From Phil1 sp040767925 (GTDB lineage: Bacteria > Bacillota > Clostridia > Christensenellales > CAG-138): 64,000 bases of DNA. The stretch spans positions 1,426,001 to 1,490,000 of the forward strand of contig JAXGNN010000001.1 in assembly GCA_040767925.1 (NCBI GenBank), in the 5' to 3' direction. Positions 24,790-33,322 of the stretch are shown here, piece by piece (the first letter of the stretch is position 1; each line of letters opens with the position of its first letter). The translations under genes were made by a program, and so were the position numbers. The notes beneath the pieces were generated by a model, which had not been told where the DNA came from, did no database searches, and worked only from the letters and a program-made list of their open reading frames with translations.

Positions 24790-25920
24790 ATGGAATATAA
24801 AATCGGAAGGCACATCCGGGAGCTGCCCAAGATCAGCTATATCAAGGAGAGCGGGGACGAGGCCGCACCTGCGCCCGCCCCTGTCCCCGCCCCGGAGAAA
24901 TTCATCGACTGCGCGCTGGGCGTAAACCCGTTCGGCTGTCCGCCGGCGGCGGCGCGGGCCGTGCAAAGCCTCTCCGCTTCGGAGCTGGCGCGCTACCCCG
25001 CGTTCCCCTACGCGGCGCTTCGCGGGCGGATCGCCGATCTCTGGCGCGAAACGGCGGACGTTCCCGCGGAATGCGTCCGCCTCGGCAGCGGCGCCATGTG
25101 CATCCTCAACCACATCAACAAGCTCTTCCTCGGCGCGGGCAGCCGCGTGCTCGGCTACTGTCCGCAGTTCACGGATTACGTCACCAACGTCTACGGGTAC
25201 GGCGGAAGCTATGACTTCTACCTGCTGCCGCGGGAGAAGAATTACGCGTTCGACCCGGAGGCCTTCCTCGCCCTCATGAAGCGCGGGCACGCGCTCGTCT
25301 ACCTCGACAACCCCAACAACCCCACGGGGCAGGTGATCCCCGTGGACGCCGTACGCGCGATCGCCGCGCGCGCGCGAAAGCTCGGCGCCTGCGTGATCGT
25401 CGACGAGGCCTACGGGGACTATATGCCGCCCGCCAACTCCGCGGCGACGCTCGTGCCGGAATTCGACAACCTCTTCGTCGTGAAAAGCTTCTCCAAGGGC
25501 TACGGCCTCGCGGGGCTGCGCGCGGGCTACCTTATTGCATGCGGGCGGCTGATGGAGTATTATCAGAGGGTGGACATCCCCTTTAGCATCGGCGCCTGCG
25601 CCGAGGCGGCGCTCGGCGCGGCGCTTTCGGACGGCGCGTTCCTCGCGGAGTCCGTCCGGCGCATCGGGGAAATCAAGGCGGAGGTGATGCGCGCGTGCGA
25701 AAAGCTCGCCTGCGCGGCCACCGGAAAGACGACCTCGATTTTGCTTCTCAGCCACCCGGAGGAAACCGCGGACCTGTTCGCGCTCTTCCTCGCGCGCGGC
25801 GTCGTCACGGAGGCGGGCGACGGGTTTTTCGGCCTCTCGCGCAGCGCGGTGCGGCTTCGCGTGCCCGCGGATCCCGCGCCGCTGATCGACGCCATCCGGG
25901 GGATCGAGCATGCTCTATAA
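24790..25920 (+). CDS. PLP-dependent aminotransferase class I/II (HisC/CobD-like)
   Basis: The 376-residue product is a fold-type I aminotransferase. It shows YLDNPNNPTGQV (near residue 180), VIVDEAYGDY (near 208) and the Schiff-base lysine in VKSFSKGYGLAGLRAGY (near 238). An alanine- and proline-rich stretch near residues 26-35 is odd for the family. It resembles histidinol-phosphate aminotransferases and threonine-phosphate decarboxylases, but sits with peptide-uptake genes, so it may act on released amino acids. ATG 24790 has GGGGGAA upstream; an in-frame TTG at 24778 is possible. It overlaps or abuts the regulator gene downstream. Confidence 0.85.
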   Translation: MEYKIGRHIRELPKISYIKESGDEAAPAPAPVPAPEKFIDCALGVNPFGCPPAAARAVQSLSASELARYPAFPYAALRGRIADLWRETADVPAECVRLGSGAMCILNHINKLFLGAGSRVLGYCPQFTDYVTNVYGYGGSYDFYLLPREKNYAFDPEAFLALMKRGHALVYLDNPNNPTGQVIPVDAVRAIAARARKLGACVIVDEAYGDYMPPANSAATLVPEFDNLFVVKSFSKGYGLAGLRAGYLIACGRLMEYYQRVDIPFSIGACAEAALGAALSDGAFLAESVRRIGEIKAEVMRACEKLACAATGKTTSILLLSHPEETADLFALFLARGVVTEAGDGFFGLSRSAVRLRVPADPAPLIDAIRGIEHAL

Positions 25921-25939
25921 CCTGAAGGAGGACGGATAT

Positions 25940-26512
25940 TTGAATCCGGACATCATCAAGAAGAAGCGGCTGGAAAAGGGCTATACGCTGGCCCATATGA
26001 GCCGTGAACTGGGCTTTACGGCGAGCTTCCTCTCCCAATTGGAGCGCGGGCTGAAAAAGCCCTCGCTGGATTCGCTGCGCAAGATCTCCGACTTCCTCGA
26101 GCTGCCCATGATCTACTTTTTCTTCGACGAGCACAGGGAGCAGGCGGCTGAGGCGGAAAACGCCGGCGGCGCGTGCCATGTCATACGAAGGGGCGAGCGC
26201 CAGAAGATCGTTCTGCCCGAGATACAGACCGAGTACGAGATGCTCACCCCCTCCTCCGCCGACGTGGCGACGGAGCTCAACGGGAGCTATTGCGAGATCC
26301 GCCCCGGCTCCTCCATGTCTGAAAAAATGGTCACGCACAACTGCGACGAGAGCCTCGTCGTGCTCAGCGGCCAGATGCGCGCCTTCGTGGGCGACGCCGT
26401 CTACGAGCTTTCGGACGGGGACAGCATCTATATCGAAAAGCGCGTGCCGCACAACATCTGGAACGCCGGACAGGAGAAACTCCGCGTCATCACCTATATG
26501 ATCAACGCGTAA
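25940..26512 (+). CDS. XRE family regulator with C-terminal cupin domain
   Basis: The 190-residue product has an XRE helix-turn-helix at about residues 5-60 (KGYTLAHMSRELGFTASFLS, QLERGLKKPSL). A small-ligand-binding cupin follows at about 110-190 (HNCDESLVVLSGQMRAFVGD, YIEKRVPHNIWNAG). Such regulators often control amino acid or polyamine catabolism and uptake. I favour the TTG start at 25940 because AAGGAGG lies 8-9 bases upstream and the HTH then begins normally. ATG 25910, overlapping the aminotransferase stop by 11 bases, is the alternative. It is the likely binder of the nearby GTTAATTAAC palindromes. Confidence 0.88.
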   Translation: MNPDIIKKKRLEKGYTLAHMSRELGFTASFLSQLERGLKKPSLDSLRKISDFLELPMIYFFFDEHREQAAEAENAGGACHVIRRGERQKIVLPEIQTEYEMLTPSSADVATELNGSYCEIRPGSSMSEKMVTHNCDESLVVLSGQMRAFVGDAVYELSDGDSIYIEKRVPHNIWNAGQEKLRVITYMINA

Positions 26513-26528
26513 TCAGCGCGCGCAAATC

Positions 26529-26554
26529 AAAAAGGAGCGGCGGCTCCTTTTTTT
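26529..26554. terminator. Intrinsic terminator between converging operons
   Basis: AAAAAGGAGC and GCTCCTTTTTTT pair around GGCG, with U-runs on either strand. It should end both the aminotransferase-regulator operon and the converging hydrolase operon. Confidence 0.9.
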
Positions 26555-26580
26555 GACGGTCGTTCATTTTACTTCGAACG

Positions 26581-28011
26581 CTATAATTTCGCGTACCGGA
26601 TCATCGCGCCCGTCGCGGGCTCGAAGTCGACGTCCGCATAAACGACGCGCCCGCGCGCGTCGCGCCCGAACTGCACGGGCACGGCGAGGAACTTCTCCTC
26701 GTCGAGCAGGAGGAAGTTGCCGTGGCCGAGGGGGCGAAGCGGAACCTTCAGCTTGCGCGCCTCGAAAAAGAGTTCGACGCCCTCTAAGCTGAAATCGATC
26801 TTCCCGTAGCCCGCGTGCGCGTAAGCGCCCGCGTATTCCGCGAGCTCCCCGGTCGAGGGGTGCGCGGCCCGCCCGGCGGGGTTGAAGGATTCCACGTGCT
26901 TTTGAAACTGCGCCTTCCCCGCCGCCCGCATTTCGCGGAAGCGCCCCGCCCAGTCTGCGGGCTCGCAGTCAAGGAGCATGTCGATGAGCGTCAACTGCAC
27001 GATGGCGGGCGCGAAGTTGCCATCGAGGTTCGATAAAATCACGACGCCCGCGTCCAGTTCGGGGAGCATGGCCATCTCGGCGATGAAGCCGTCGATGCCG
27101 CCCCCGTGGCGGACGACCTGATGCCCGCGGTAGAACTCGGCGAACCAGCCGAGGCCGTAGGACTGGAACTGCATTTCCCCGCGGAAAATGGGCGCGCGCT
27201 CCGGGATGACGATGTGCGGGCTGTGGCAGTCCCGCAGGCGGGCGGCGGAGACGAGCCGGCTCTCCCCCGCGCGTCCCTCCTCGAGGTGGAAGCGGAGATA
27301 GCGGAGCATATCCGTCACGGTGGAGTTCATCGCGCCCGCGGGCGACGCGGCCTTGATGTCCTCCGGCGGCATTCGGATGATTTTGTCCTTCTCAAAGCAA
27401 TAGGGCAGAGCCCTGTTCTCAAGCAATTGGTTCTCGGCGACGGAGAAGTTCGTCCTTTTCATGCCGAGCGGCCCGAGGAACCGCGCCCGGATGAAATCAT
27501 CCCACTTTTCCCCGCAAACGCGCTCGAGAAGGTACCCCGCCAGCGTGAACATCAGGTTGGAATACTGCATCTTCGCGCGCACGGGCGCGCCCGCCTTGAG
27601 GTAGCGCAGCCTCCGGACATATTCCGCGGCGTCGAACGCGTCGATGTTGAGCTGCATCATGAATTCGTGCCGCGCGAGGCCCGTCCTGTGGCTGAGCATG
27701 TCGCGGACGCTCAGCGTCTCCGTAAGATACCCGTCCTCCATGGCGAATTCCGGGATATAGTCGCGGATGGGCCGGTCGAAATCGAGGCGGCCCTCGTCGG
27801 CAAGCAGCGCCAGCGCCGTGGAGACGAAGCTCTTCGTCTGCGAGCCGATGGCGAAGGTCGTGCTTTCATCGGCGGGGAGGCCGTTTTCCACATCCCGAAG
27901 GCCCGAGCCGCCGAGGTAGACGGTCTCTCCCCCGCGCACGACGCCGATGCGGATCGCGGGCACATGATATTCCTCGCGCAGAATTTCGATGAGGGGTTCG
28001 ATCGCTTTCAT
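26581..28011 (-). CDS. Serine hydrolase of the beta-lactamase/PBP4*-like family
   Basis: The 476-residue cytoplasmic-looking product (no signal peptide) has the class C-type catalytic motifs: SQTK (SxxK, near residue 57), YSN in KMQYSNLMF (near 146) and RHGGGIDGF near 300 in the place of the KTG/HxG box. A C-terminal domain of about 110 residues (GELAEYAGAYAHAGYGKIDF) resembles DUF3471-type extensions. Family members include D-aminopeptidases and D-stereospecific esterases. Its pairing with a D-aminoacylase 29 bases upstream makes a role in D-amino-acid peptide breakdown plausible, though beta-lactamase activity cannot be excluded. Confidence 0.85.
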   Translation of the reverse strand: MKAIEPLIEILREEYHVPAIRIGVVRGGETVYLGGSGLRDVENGLPADESTTFAIGSQTKSFVSTALALLADEGRLDFDRPIRDYIPEFAMEDGYLTETLSVRDMLSHRTGLARHEFMMQLNIDAFDAAEYVRRLRYLKAGAPVRAKMQYSNLMFTLAGYLLERVCGEKWDDFIRARFLGPLGMKRTNFSVAENQLLENRALPYCFEKDKIIRMPPEDIKAASPAGAMNSTVTDMLRYLRFHLEEGRAGESRLVSAARLRDCHSPHIVIPERAPIFRGEMQFQSYGLGWFAEFYRGHQVVRHGGGIDGFIAEMAMLPELDAGVVILSNLDGNFAPAIVQLTLIDMLLDCEPADWAGRFREMRAAGKAQFQKHVESFNPAGRAAHPSTGELAEYAGAYAHAGYGKIDFSLEGVELFFEARKLKVPLRPLGHGNFLLLDEEKFLAVPVQFGRDARGRVVYADVDFEPATGAMIRYAKL

Positions 28012-28040
28012 GGCAGATCCTTTCTAAGGCTTAAGACTGT

Positions 28041-29630
28041 TCAGCGCCTTTTGAGCAGTTTTCCCGCGCGCGCGCCGGTGACGGCGTCGTCCTTGAGCGC
28101 AATCATACCATGGACGAGCACGTATTTCACGCCCTCGTTGGGCGCGAGCGGGCGGACGAAGTCCGAGGTGGCGCAAAGCCTGCCGTAATCGAAGAGCACG
28201 ATGTCCGCGTCGAACCCCGCGGCGAGCCTTCCCTTGGACGCGAGGCCGAACATGTCCGCGGGGAGCGAGGTGAGCTTTCGCACGGCCTCGGGCAGGGAAA
28301 GCGCCTTTTTATCCCGCGCGTACTCGGCGAGGATCTTGATGAAAGACCCCATGAAGCGCGGGTGGTCGGCGGAAACATAGTCGTTTACGAAGTACGAGTC
28401 CGTGCCGCCCATGGCGTACGGGCTCTGCATGATGCGGCGGATGTCCTCCTCCCCCATCGAGAAGAAGGCCGAAGGGACGCTGCCGTCGTTTTCAACGAGA
28501 AGGTCGAAGACGACCTCGTCCGGCTCCGCGCCGCGCTCCGTTGCGATTTCCTCGATGGTCTTCCCCCGCGCGTTTGGGGTCATGGGCGCGGCGAGCACGA
28601 GCGCGCCGCCGTAGCCGCAGGAGCGGATGAGGTTGTCGAACCCCGCGTCGTCGCGGGCAAGCTGCGCGCGAATCTCGCGCCGTATGCCGCGATCCCGGAG
28701 CTTTTTGACGTATTCGAGCTGGCCGTTTGCGGCGAACGCGGGCGGCAGCGCGCTTAAGAGGTTGGTCGCGCCCGCCTGGTAGGGATACTGGTCGAGGCGC
28801 ACCTTCAACCCCCTGCGGTTCGCCTCGTCGATCTGCGCGAGTGTCGCCCGCGACTTGCCCCAGTTCTTCCTGCCCGCGATCTTGTGGTGCGAGACGACGG
28901 CGGGGAGCCCCGCCCGTTCCGCGACGCGTATGGTTTCCGCGACGGAATCTTCCACATAATCGGACTCGTTGCGCATATGCGAGGCGTAGACGCCGCCCCG
29001 CGCCGCGACGGTTTTGCACAACTCGGTCAGTTCCTCCTCCCCCGCGTATACGCCGGGGGGATAGATCAGGCCCGACGTCAGGCCGAACGCGCCCGCCTCC
29101 ATCGCCTCCGCGAGCAGCGCCTTCATCGCGTCCATCTCTCGGGCAGTCGGCGGCCGGTCGTCGTACCCCATGACCGCGTAGCGGAGGGTGCCGTGGCCCG
29201 CCATCAGCGCCACGTTGACGCCGAGGGCGATTTTTTCGATATGCTCCGTCATGGAGCCGGGATCCCTTTTCAATTTGGAGATTTCCTCATAGGTTTCCGC
29301 GGGGAGGAACGATTTCATGTCCGCGAGCGCCGCGTCCGTGAGGGGCGCGATCGAATCCCCGCAGTTGCCCGCGATTTGCGTCGTGATGCCCTGGGAGAGC
29401 ATGTTGACGCCCCGATGCTCAAAGAGCAGCACAATATCGCTGTGGCTGTGGGTGTCGATGAAGCCGGGGGCGGCGTACAGGCCGGCGGCGTCGATGACTT
29501 CCCCGGCGCGGGCGTCCGTGAGCGCGCCGACCGCCTCGATTTTGCCGTCCCTGACGCCGATGCTCGCGGGATAGGCGTCCTCGCCCGTGCCGTCGAGAAT
29601 AAGCGCGTCCCGAATCAGTAAGTCGAACAT
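28041..29630 (-). CDS. N-acyl-D-amino-acid deacylase (D-aminoacylase family)
   Basis: The 529-residue amidohydrolase releases D-amino acids from N-acyl-D-amino acids in characterised homologues. Visible features: the metal-binding DTHSHSD (near residue 60), QIAGNCGDSIAPL with the family cysteine ligand (near 88), ASHMRNESD, and VVSHHKIAGRKNWGKS (near 222). A second aspartate motif appears at GGTDSYFVNDY. Length fits the family. It is first in a two-gene operon with the serine hydrolase, driven by a strong promoter overlapped by palindromes shared with the opp promoter. Confidence 0.9.
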   Translation of the reverse strand: MFDLLIRDALILDGTGEDAYPASIGVRDGKIEAVGALTDARAGEVIDAAGLYAAPGFIDTHSHSDIVLLFEHRGVNMLSQGITTQIAGNCGDSIAPLTDAALADMKSFLPAETYEEISKLKRDPGSMTEHIEKIALGVNVALMAGHGTLRYAVMGYDDRPPTAREMDAMKALLAEAMEAGAFGLTSGLIYPPGVYAGEEELTELCKTVAARGGVYASHMRNESDYVEDSVAETIRVAERAGLPAVVSHHKIAGRKNWGKSRATLAQIDEANRRGLKVRLDQYPYQAGATNLLSALPPAFAANGQLEYVKKLRDRGIRREIRAQLARDDAGFDNLIRSCGYGGALVLAAPMTPNARGKTIEEIATERGAEPDEVVFDLLVENDGSVPSAFFSMGEEDIRRIMQSPYAMGGTDSYFVNDYVSADHPRFMGSFIKILAEYARDKKALSLPEAVRKLTSLPADMFGLASKGRLAAGFDADIVLFDYGRLCATSDFVRPLAPNEGVKYVLVHGMIALKDDAVTGARAGKLLKRR

Positions 29631-29672
29631 TTCAACCTCGTATCATGATGGCGGATGATTGTTTTACGCAAA

Positions 29673-29702
29673 GTTAATTAACTGTGGGTTAATCATGATT
29701 AA
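29673..29702. promoter_or_regulatory. Operator candidates GTTAATTAAC and TTAATCATGATTAA
   Basis: Two palindromes lie at the deacylase promoter: GTTAATTAAC (29673-29682, identical to the one before opp) and the perfect 14-bp TTAATCATGATTAA (29689-29702), which touches the -10 box. A repressor bound here would block initiation. Confidence 0.6.
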
Positions 29703-29730
29703 ATATATGCCATCGCGAGGGATCTGTCAA
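29702..29730 (-). promoter_or_regulatory. Promoter of the deacylase-serine hydrolase operon
   Basis: On the minus strand TTGACA (29730-29725), a 17-base spacer and TATATT (29707-29702) form a near-consensus promoter 72 bases before the deacylase ATG. Confidence 0.82.
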
Positions 29731-29794
29731 GGCTCGGCGGACGGGCGGGACCGGGCGAATTCGGCCGATTTTTTTCCCGGTCGCGCGCACATGC

Positions 29795-29823
29795 TTGACA
29801 TATATAGGGTTCCTATATATAAT
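29795..29823 (+). promoter_or_regulatory. Consensus promoter of padR with operator in the spacer
   Basis: TTGACA (29795-29800), exactly 17 bases, then TATAAT (29818-29823). The spacer holds a perfect inverted repeat, ATATATAGG-GTT-CCTATATAT (29800-29820), and a second inverted repeat, TCATATAT/ATATATGA (29824-29848), follows. This is the expected layout for PadR autorepression. Confidence 0.88.
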
Positions 29824-29863
29824 TCATATATAGAATGCCGATATATGAAAGGAGGAACGCGGT

Positions 29864-30211
29864 TTGGGCATCGACAAAAGCCTGGTGACGCGCAGCACAT
29901 CCCTTCTTCTCCTGCATCTTCTCGAGGAGGAGGACATGTACGGCTACCGGATGATCGAGGAGCTCGCCAAGCGCTCCGACGAGACGTTTCGCCTGAAGGC
30001 GGGCACGCTCTATCCGCTCCTGCACGATTTGCAGGCGGCGGGCATGGTCGAAGTGTATGAAAAAGTCGCGGAAACGGGGCGCCTTCGCAAGTATTACAGC
30101 CTGACCAAGGACGGGCGCGGCGCCCTTGGGGAGAAGCGCTCCGAGTGGCGGGAATTCTACCTTGCCGTCAATAAGGTGCTGGAAGGGGGTGCGCGCCTTG
30201 CAGCCGAATAA
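29864..30211 (+). CDS. PadR family transcriptional regulator
   Basis: The 115-residue product is a short PadR with a winged helix: LLLLHLLEEEDMYGYRMIEE, then TFRLKAGTLYPLLHDLQAAG and the wing GRLRKYYSLTKDG. These repressors respond to envelope stress or small ligands and usually control an adjacent membrane-protein gene. TTG 29864 is the start, with a perfect AAAGGAGG upstream. It overlaps the following SEDS-fusion gene by 14 bases. The palindromes in its own promoter are the likely binding sites. Confidence 0.92.
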   Translation: MGIDKSLVTRSTSLLLLHLLEEEDMYGYRMIEELAKRSDETFRLKAGTLYPLLHDLQAAGMVEVYEKVAETGRLRKYYSLTKDGRGALGEKRSEWREFYLAVNKVLEGGARLAAE

Positions 30212-31547
30212 AGAGGCCGCCGCTTACCTCGACGCGGTGCTTTCCCACGTGCGCTGGAAGCAGGCGCATGGAACCATCCGCGCCGATCTTTCGGCGCATA
30301 TCGAGGACCTGGCGGAGGCTTCCGCTTCGCGGGGCGACTCGCCCGACGAGGCGTATGCGCGCGCCGTTTTGGAAATGGGCGATTCCGCGGAGGTCGGCAT
30401 GCGGCTGGACGCTTCCTACCGCCCGCGCCTTGCGGGCGGCGTGCTGGCCCCGCTCGGCGTGCTGGTTCTGCTGGGCGTCCTGTGCCGCGTTTTCCTGTAT
30501 AACATGAACGACGGCGAGCAGGAATGGCTGCGTTTCGCCGCGGCCGTCCTGCTGGGCGGCGGGTGCTTCGCCCTGCTGTATCATATGAACCTGTACGCGC
30601 TGATCCGCTGGTCGCCCGCGCTCTACGGCGTTTGCATGGCCGTTTTGACGGCGCTTCTGGCGCTGCAGGTACTCTGGGCGCTGGACGCCGCGCTGTACCT
30701 GTCCCCCTTCCTGCCGGCCCTTCTCGCGGGCACCGTGTACGCGGCGCGCAAGAGGGGAACGGCGGCGCTTCTGCTGTGCGCGGCGTCCTTCCTCCCCGCC
30801 GTCGCACTGCTGTTTTATTATCTGCAGAACGACAGCGCGCTCGCTCTGGCGATCGCGCTGTCCGCCGTGCCCGCGGCGGCGGCGCTCATGGGCGCATACG
30901 GAAAGCGCAGGCTGCCGCTGTTTGCCGCAACCCTCCTGCCGGCCGCGGGCGCCGCCCTCTGGAGCGCGCTCTTCGGGCAGCCCTACCTTGAGAAGCTCCT
31001 TTCCGGCGAAATCCGCGCGGCCGATTTTATTGCGCGGAGGGGCCACGATCAGGGCATCATCATTCTATGGAAAAACGTGCGGCCTTTCGGCCGGGACGAG
31101 CTGGCGGGCGCGGTGGGCAGGATGCTGCCCGACGGCAGGCTGAATTTCAATTACAACTTCGGGGTGAACAACTATATGCTCGTGGCCTTGGCGCAGAAGT
31201 ACGGCTGGGTGCCCGTCGCCCTCGTCGCGCTCGTGTTTTTCGCGTTCCTCGCGCTGGGGTTTCGCCGCGCGCTGCGCCTCACTAGCGCCTTTGGCCGCCT
31301 CGCGGGCTTCGCGGCCATGGCGGGCTTCGCGGTGCAAACCGTTGTTTACCTGCTCGCGAACCTCGGGGTGGCCGCGGGCGGCAGAGGGCTGCCCCTGCCC
31401 TTCGTTTCCTATGGGAATACGGCCCTTGTGCTGAACCTCGCGCTGGCGGGACTGCTGTTTTCGCTCTTCCGCACGGACGGCCTCCACGCGGACGGAGCGA
31501 CTGGAAAAATCCCGAAATTGCGCGGCCGTTTCGATTGGGCGCGGTAA
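30198..31547 (+). CDS. HAAS-domain/SEDS (FtsW-RodA-SpoVE-like) fusion membrane protein
   Basis: The 449-residue product begins with a soluble HAAS-type region (about residues 1-75, EAAAYLDAVLSHVRW to AVLEMGDSAEVGM), common in proteins controlled by PadR. About ten membrane helices follow. The last three match SEDS glycosyltransferases: LVALAQKYGWVPVALVALVF, then LANLGVAAG and LPLPFVSYGNTALVLNLALA. Where RodA/FtsW have an HTDFIF-like motif this protein reads VNNYML, so the usual acidic residue appears to be Asn. It may be a specialised or inactive SEDS. TTG 30198 has AAGGGGG 8 bases upstream; GTG 30189 is possible. Confidence 0.75.
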   Translation: MQPNKEAAAYLDAVLSHVRWKQAHGTIRADLSAHIEDLAEASASRGDSPDEAYARAVLEMGDSAEVGMRLDASYRPRLAGGVLAPLGVLVLLGVLCRVFLYNMNDGEQEWLRFAAAVLLGGGCFALLYHMNLYALIRWSPALYGVCMAVLTALLALQVLWALDAALYLSPFLPALLAGTVYAARKRGTAALLLCAASFLPAVALLFYYLQNDSALALAIALSAVPAAAALMGAYGKRRLPLFAATLLPAAGAALWSALFGQPYLEKLLSGEIRAADFIARRGHDQGIIILWKNVRPFGRDELAGAVGRMLPDGRLNFNYNFGVNNYMLVALAQKYGWVPVALVALVFFAFLALGFRRALRLTSAFGRLAGFAAMAGFAVQTVVYLLANLGVAAGGRGLPLPFVSYGNTALVLNLALAGLLFSLFRTDGLHADGATGKIPKLRGRFDWAR

Positions 31548-31559
31548 ACGGCGTCGAGG

Positions 31560-31596
31560 GGGGCTGTCTCAGGTTTTTTCCTGCTGGGACAGCCCC
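31560..31596 (+). terminator. Terminator after the SEDS-fusion gene
   Basis: GGGGCTGTC (31560-31568) pairs with GACAGCCCC (31588-31596) across a 19-base loop that itself contains TTTTTT; the following bases are TTATTG. Probable terminator. Confidence 0.6.
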
Positions 31597-31644
31597 TTAT
31601 TGTTCACAAAGCTTCCCCGGCGCTTTTGGCGCCGTTTACTATTA

Positions 31645-31674
31645 TTTACATTTATGTTCCATAAAGAGTATAAT
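31645..31674 (+). promoter_or_regulatory. Promoter of the VWA lipoprotein gene
   Basis: TTTACA (31645-31650), an 18-base spacer and TATAAT (31669-31674), 40 bases before the ATG. Confidence 0.7.
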
Positions 31675-31713
31675 AACCGTGTTAACCCCTATTAAGCATT
31701 GGAGGTAAATACT

Positions 31714-33249
31714 ATGAAAAAGACAATCGCAGTAAGCATCGTCGTATTTCAATTGCTGTTGTTTGCATCATGTAGCCCTCTTTCCGGGGGAGCACAGGGA
31801 GCGGCATTGCCGTATTATTCTCAAACGGGCGAGGATTATGACGAGCCGGAGTATAACACGGAAGAATACAATTACATTCTGGAAAACGAATTTCTTTCCG
31901 CAACCAACCGGCCGCTTTCCACCTTCGCGGCGGATGTGGACACGGCTTCTTACGCAAACGTGCGTCGCATGCTGAATGAAGGAAAAACACCCCCGGCGGA
32001 TGCGGTGCGCATCGAGGAGATGATCAACTACTTCTATTATGATTATCCCGCGCCGCGGGAAGGCGAGCCGTTCTCGGTTACGCTGGAAATTGCCCCCTGC
32101 CCCTGGAATTCGAAAACCAAACTGCTTTTGATCGGTTTGCAGGCCGCAAAGATAGACGCCGAGCATCTGCCCGCGTCGAATCTCGTATTTCTGATCGACG
32201 TATCCGGCTCCATGGATTCGCCGAATAAGCTGCCTCTCGTCCAGCGGGCGTTTTTGCTGCTCTGCGAGAGTTTGACGGAAAACGACACCGTATCCATCGT
32301 CACTTACGCCTCTTCCGATCGCGTGGTGATCGACGGCGCCCGCGGCGACCAAAAGGAAAAGATCATGGCCGCGATCGAGGATTTGCGCGCGGGCGGCAGC
32401 ACCGCGGGCTCCAAGGGGATCGAAACCGCGTATAGCCTCGCGCAAGAACACTTCATCCCCGGGGGCAACAACAGGGTCATCCTGGCCACGGACGGCGACC
32501 TCAACGTGGGGGTGACCAGCGAGGGCGAATTGACGAGGCTCATTGAAAAAAAGCGCGAGGAAGGGGTATTCCTTTCCGTCATGGGCTTTGGGACGGGCAA
32601 CATCAAGGACAATAAAATGGAAGCGCTGGCCGACCACGGAAACGGCAACTATTCCTATATCGACAGCATACAGGAAGCGCGCCGCGTGCTGGTGGAAGAA
32701 ATGGGAGGGACGCTGTTTACCGTGGCGAAGGACGTGAAATTCCAGGTCGAATTCAACCCGGCGAAAATCAAAGGCTACCGGTTGATCGGCTATGAGAACA
32801 GGCGCATGGAAGACGCGGACTTTGACGACGACACGAAGGACGGCGGGGAGATCGGCGCCGGGCACCGGGTCACCGTGCTGTACGAGATTGCGGAATTGAC
32901 TTCCGAGCAGGAAATAGAGGGCGCCCCGCTGAAATATCAGCAAACGGAATCCACCGGCAGCGACGAATGGCTTACGGTCAATATCCGATATAAACAGCCC
33001 GACGGGAACAAGAGCATCTTGCTGAGCTATCCCGTGGATGATTCCGCGGTTTTGGAAACCATGTCTTCCAACATGGCTTTTTCGTCCGCGGTCGCGCAGG
33101 TGGGGATGCTTCTGCGCGAATCGGCATACGCCGGCTCCGCGAGCTATGCGGATGTTGTAAAACAGCTTCAGGGGATTCCCGGGATCGCCGACGACCCGTA
33201 CAAAGACGAATTTCTCTATCTGGTGAAGAAGCTGGCAAGAAACGGTTAA
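31714..33249 (+). CDS. VWA-domain lipoprotein (YfbK-like)
   Basis: The 511-residue product has a short lipoprotein signal ending LLFASCS (cysteine near residue 20). The YfbK-like N-terminal module follows (PLSTFAADVDTASYANVRRM, IEEMINYFYYDYP). Next is a von Willebrand A domain with an intact MIDAS: FLIDVSGSMDS near 163, the threonine region ENDTVSIV, and ATDGDLNVG near 262. The C-terminal part matches the DUF3520-like region. It is likely exposed on the outer membrane face and binds a metal-dependent partner. GGAGG lies 10 bases before ATG 31714. Codons look somewhat more AT-rich than in neighbours. Confidence 0.88.
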   Translation: MKKTIAVSIVVFQLLLFASCSPLSGGAQGAALPYYSQTGEDYDEPEYNTEEYNYILENEFLSATNRPLSTFAADVDTASYANVRRMLNEGKTPPADAVRIEEMINYFYYDYPAPREGEPFSVTLEIAPCPWNSKTKLLLIGLQAAKIDAEHLPASNLVFLIDVSGSMDSPNKLPLVQRAFLLLCESLTENDTVSIVTYASSDRVVIDGARGDQKEKIMAAIEDLRAGGSTAGSKGIETAYSLAQEHFIPGGNNRVILATDGDLNVGVTSEGELTRLIEKKREEGVFLSVMGFGTGNIKDNKMEALADHGNGNYSYIDSIQEARRVLVEEMGGTLFTVAKDVKFQVEFNPAKIKGYRLIGYENRRMEDADFDDDTKDGGEIGAGHRVTVLYEIAELTSEQEIEGAPLKYQQTESTGSDEWLTVNIRYKQPDGNKSILLSYPVDDSAVLETMSSNMAFSSAVAQVGMLLRESAYAGSASYADVVKQLQGIPGIADDPYKDEFLYLVKKLARNG

Positions 33250-33322
33250 AAGACGCGGGGATAATTCCGCGGCGAACAACATACTTCGGGAAAAGGGCTG
33301 TCGCCTAGCGCGGCAGCCCGCG

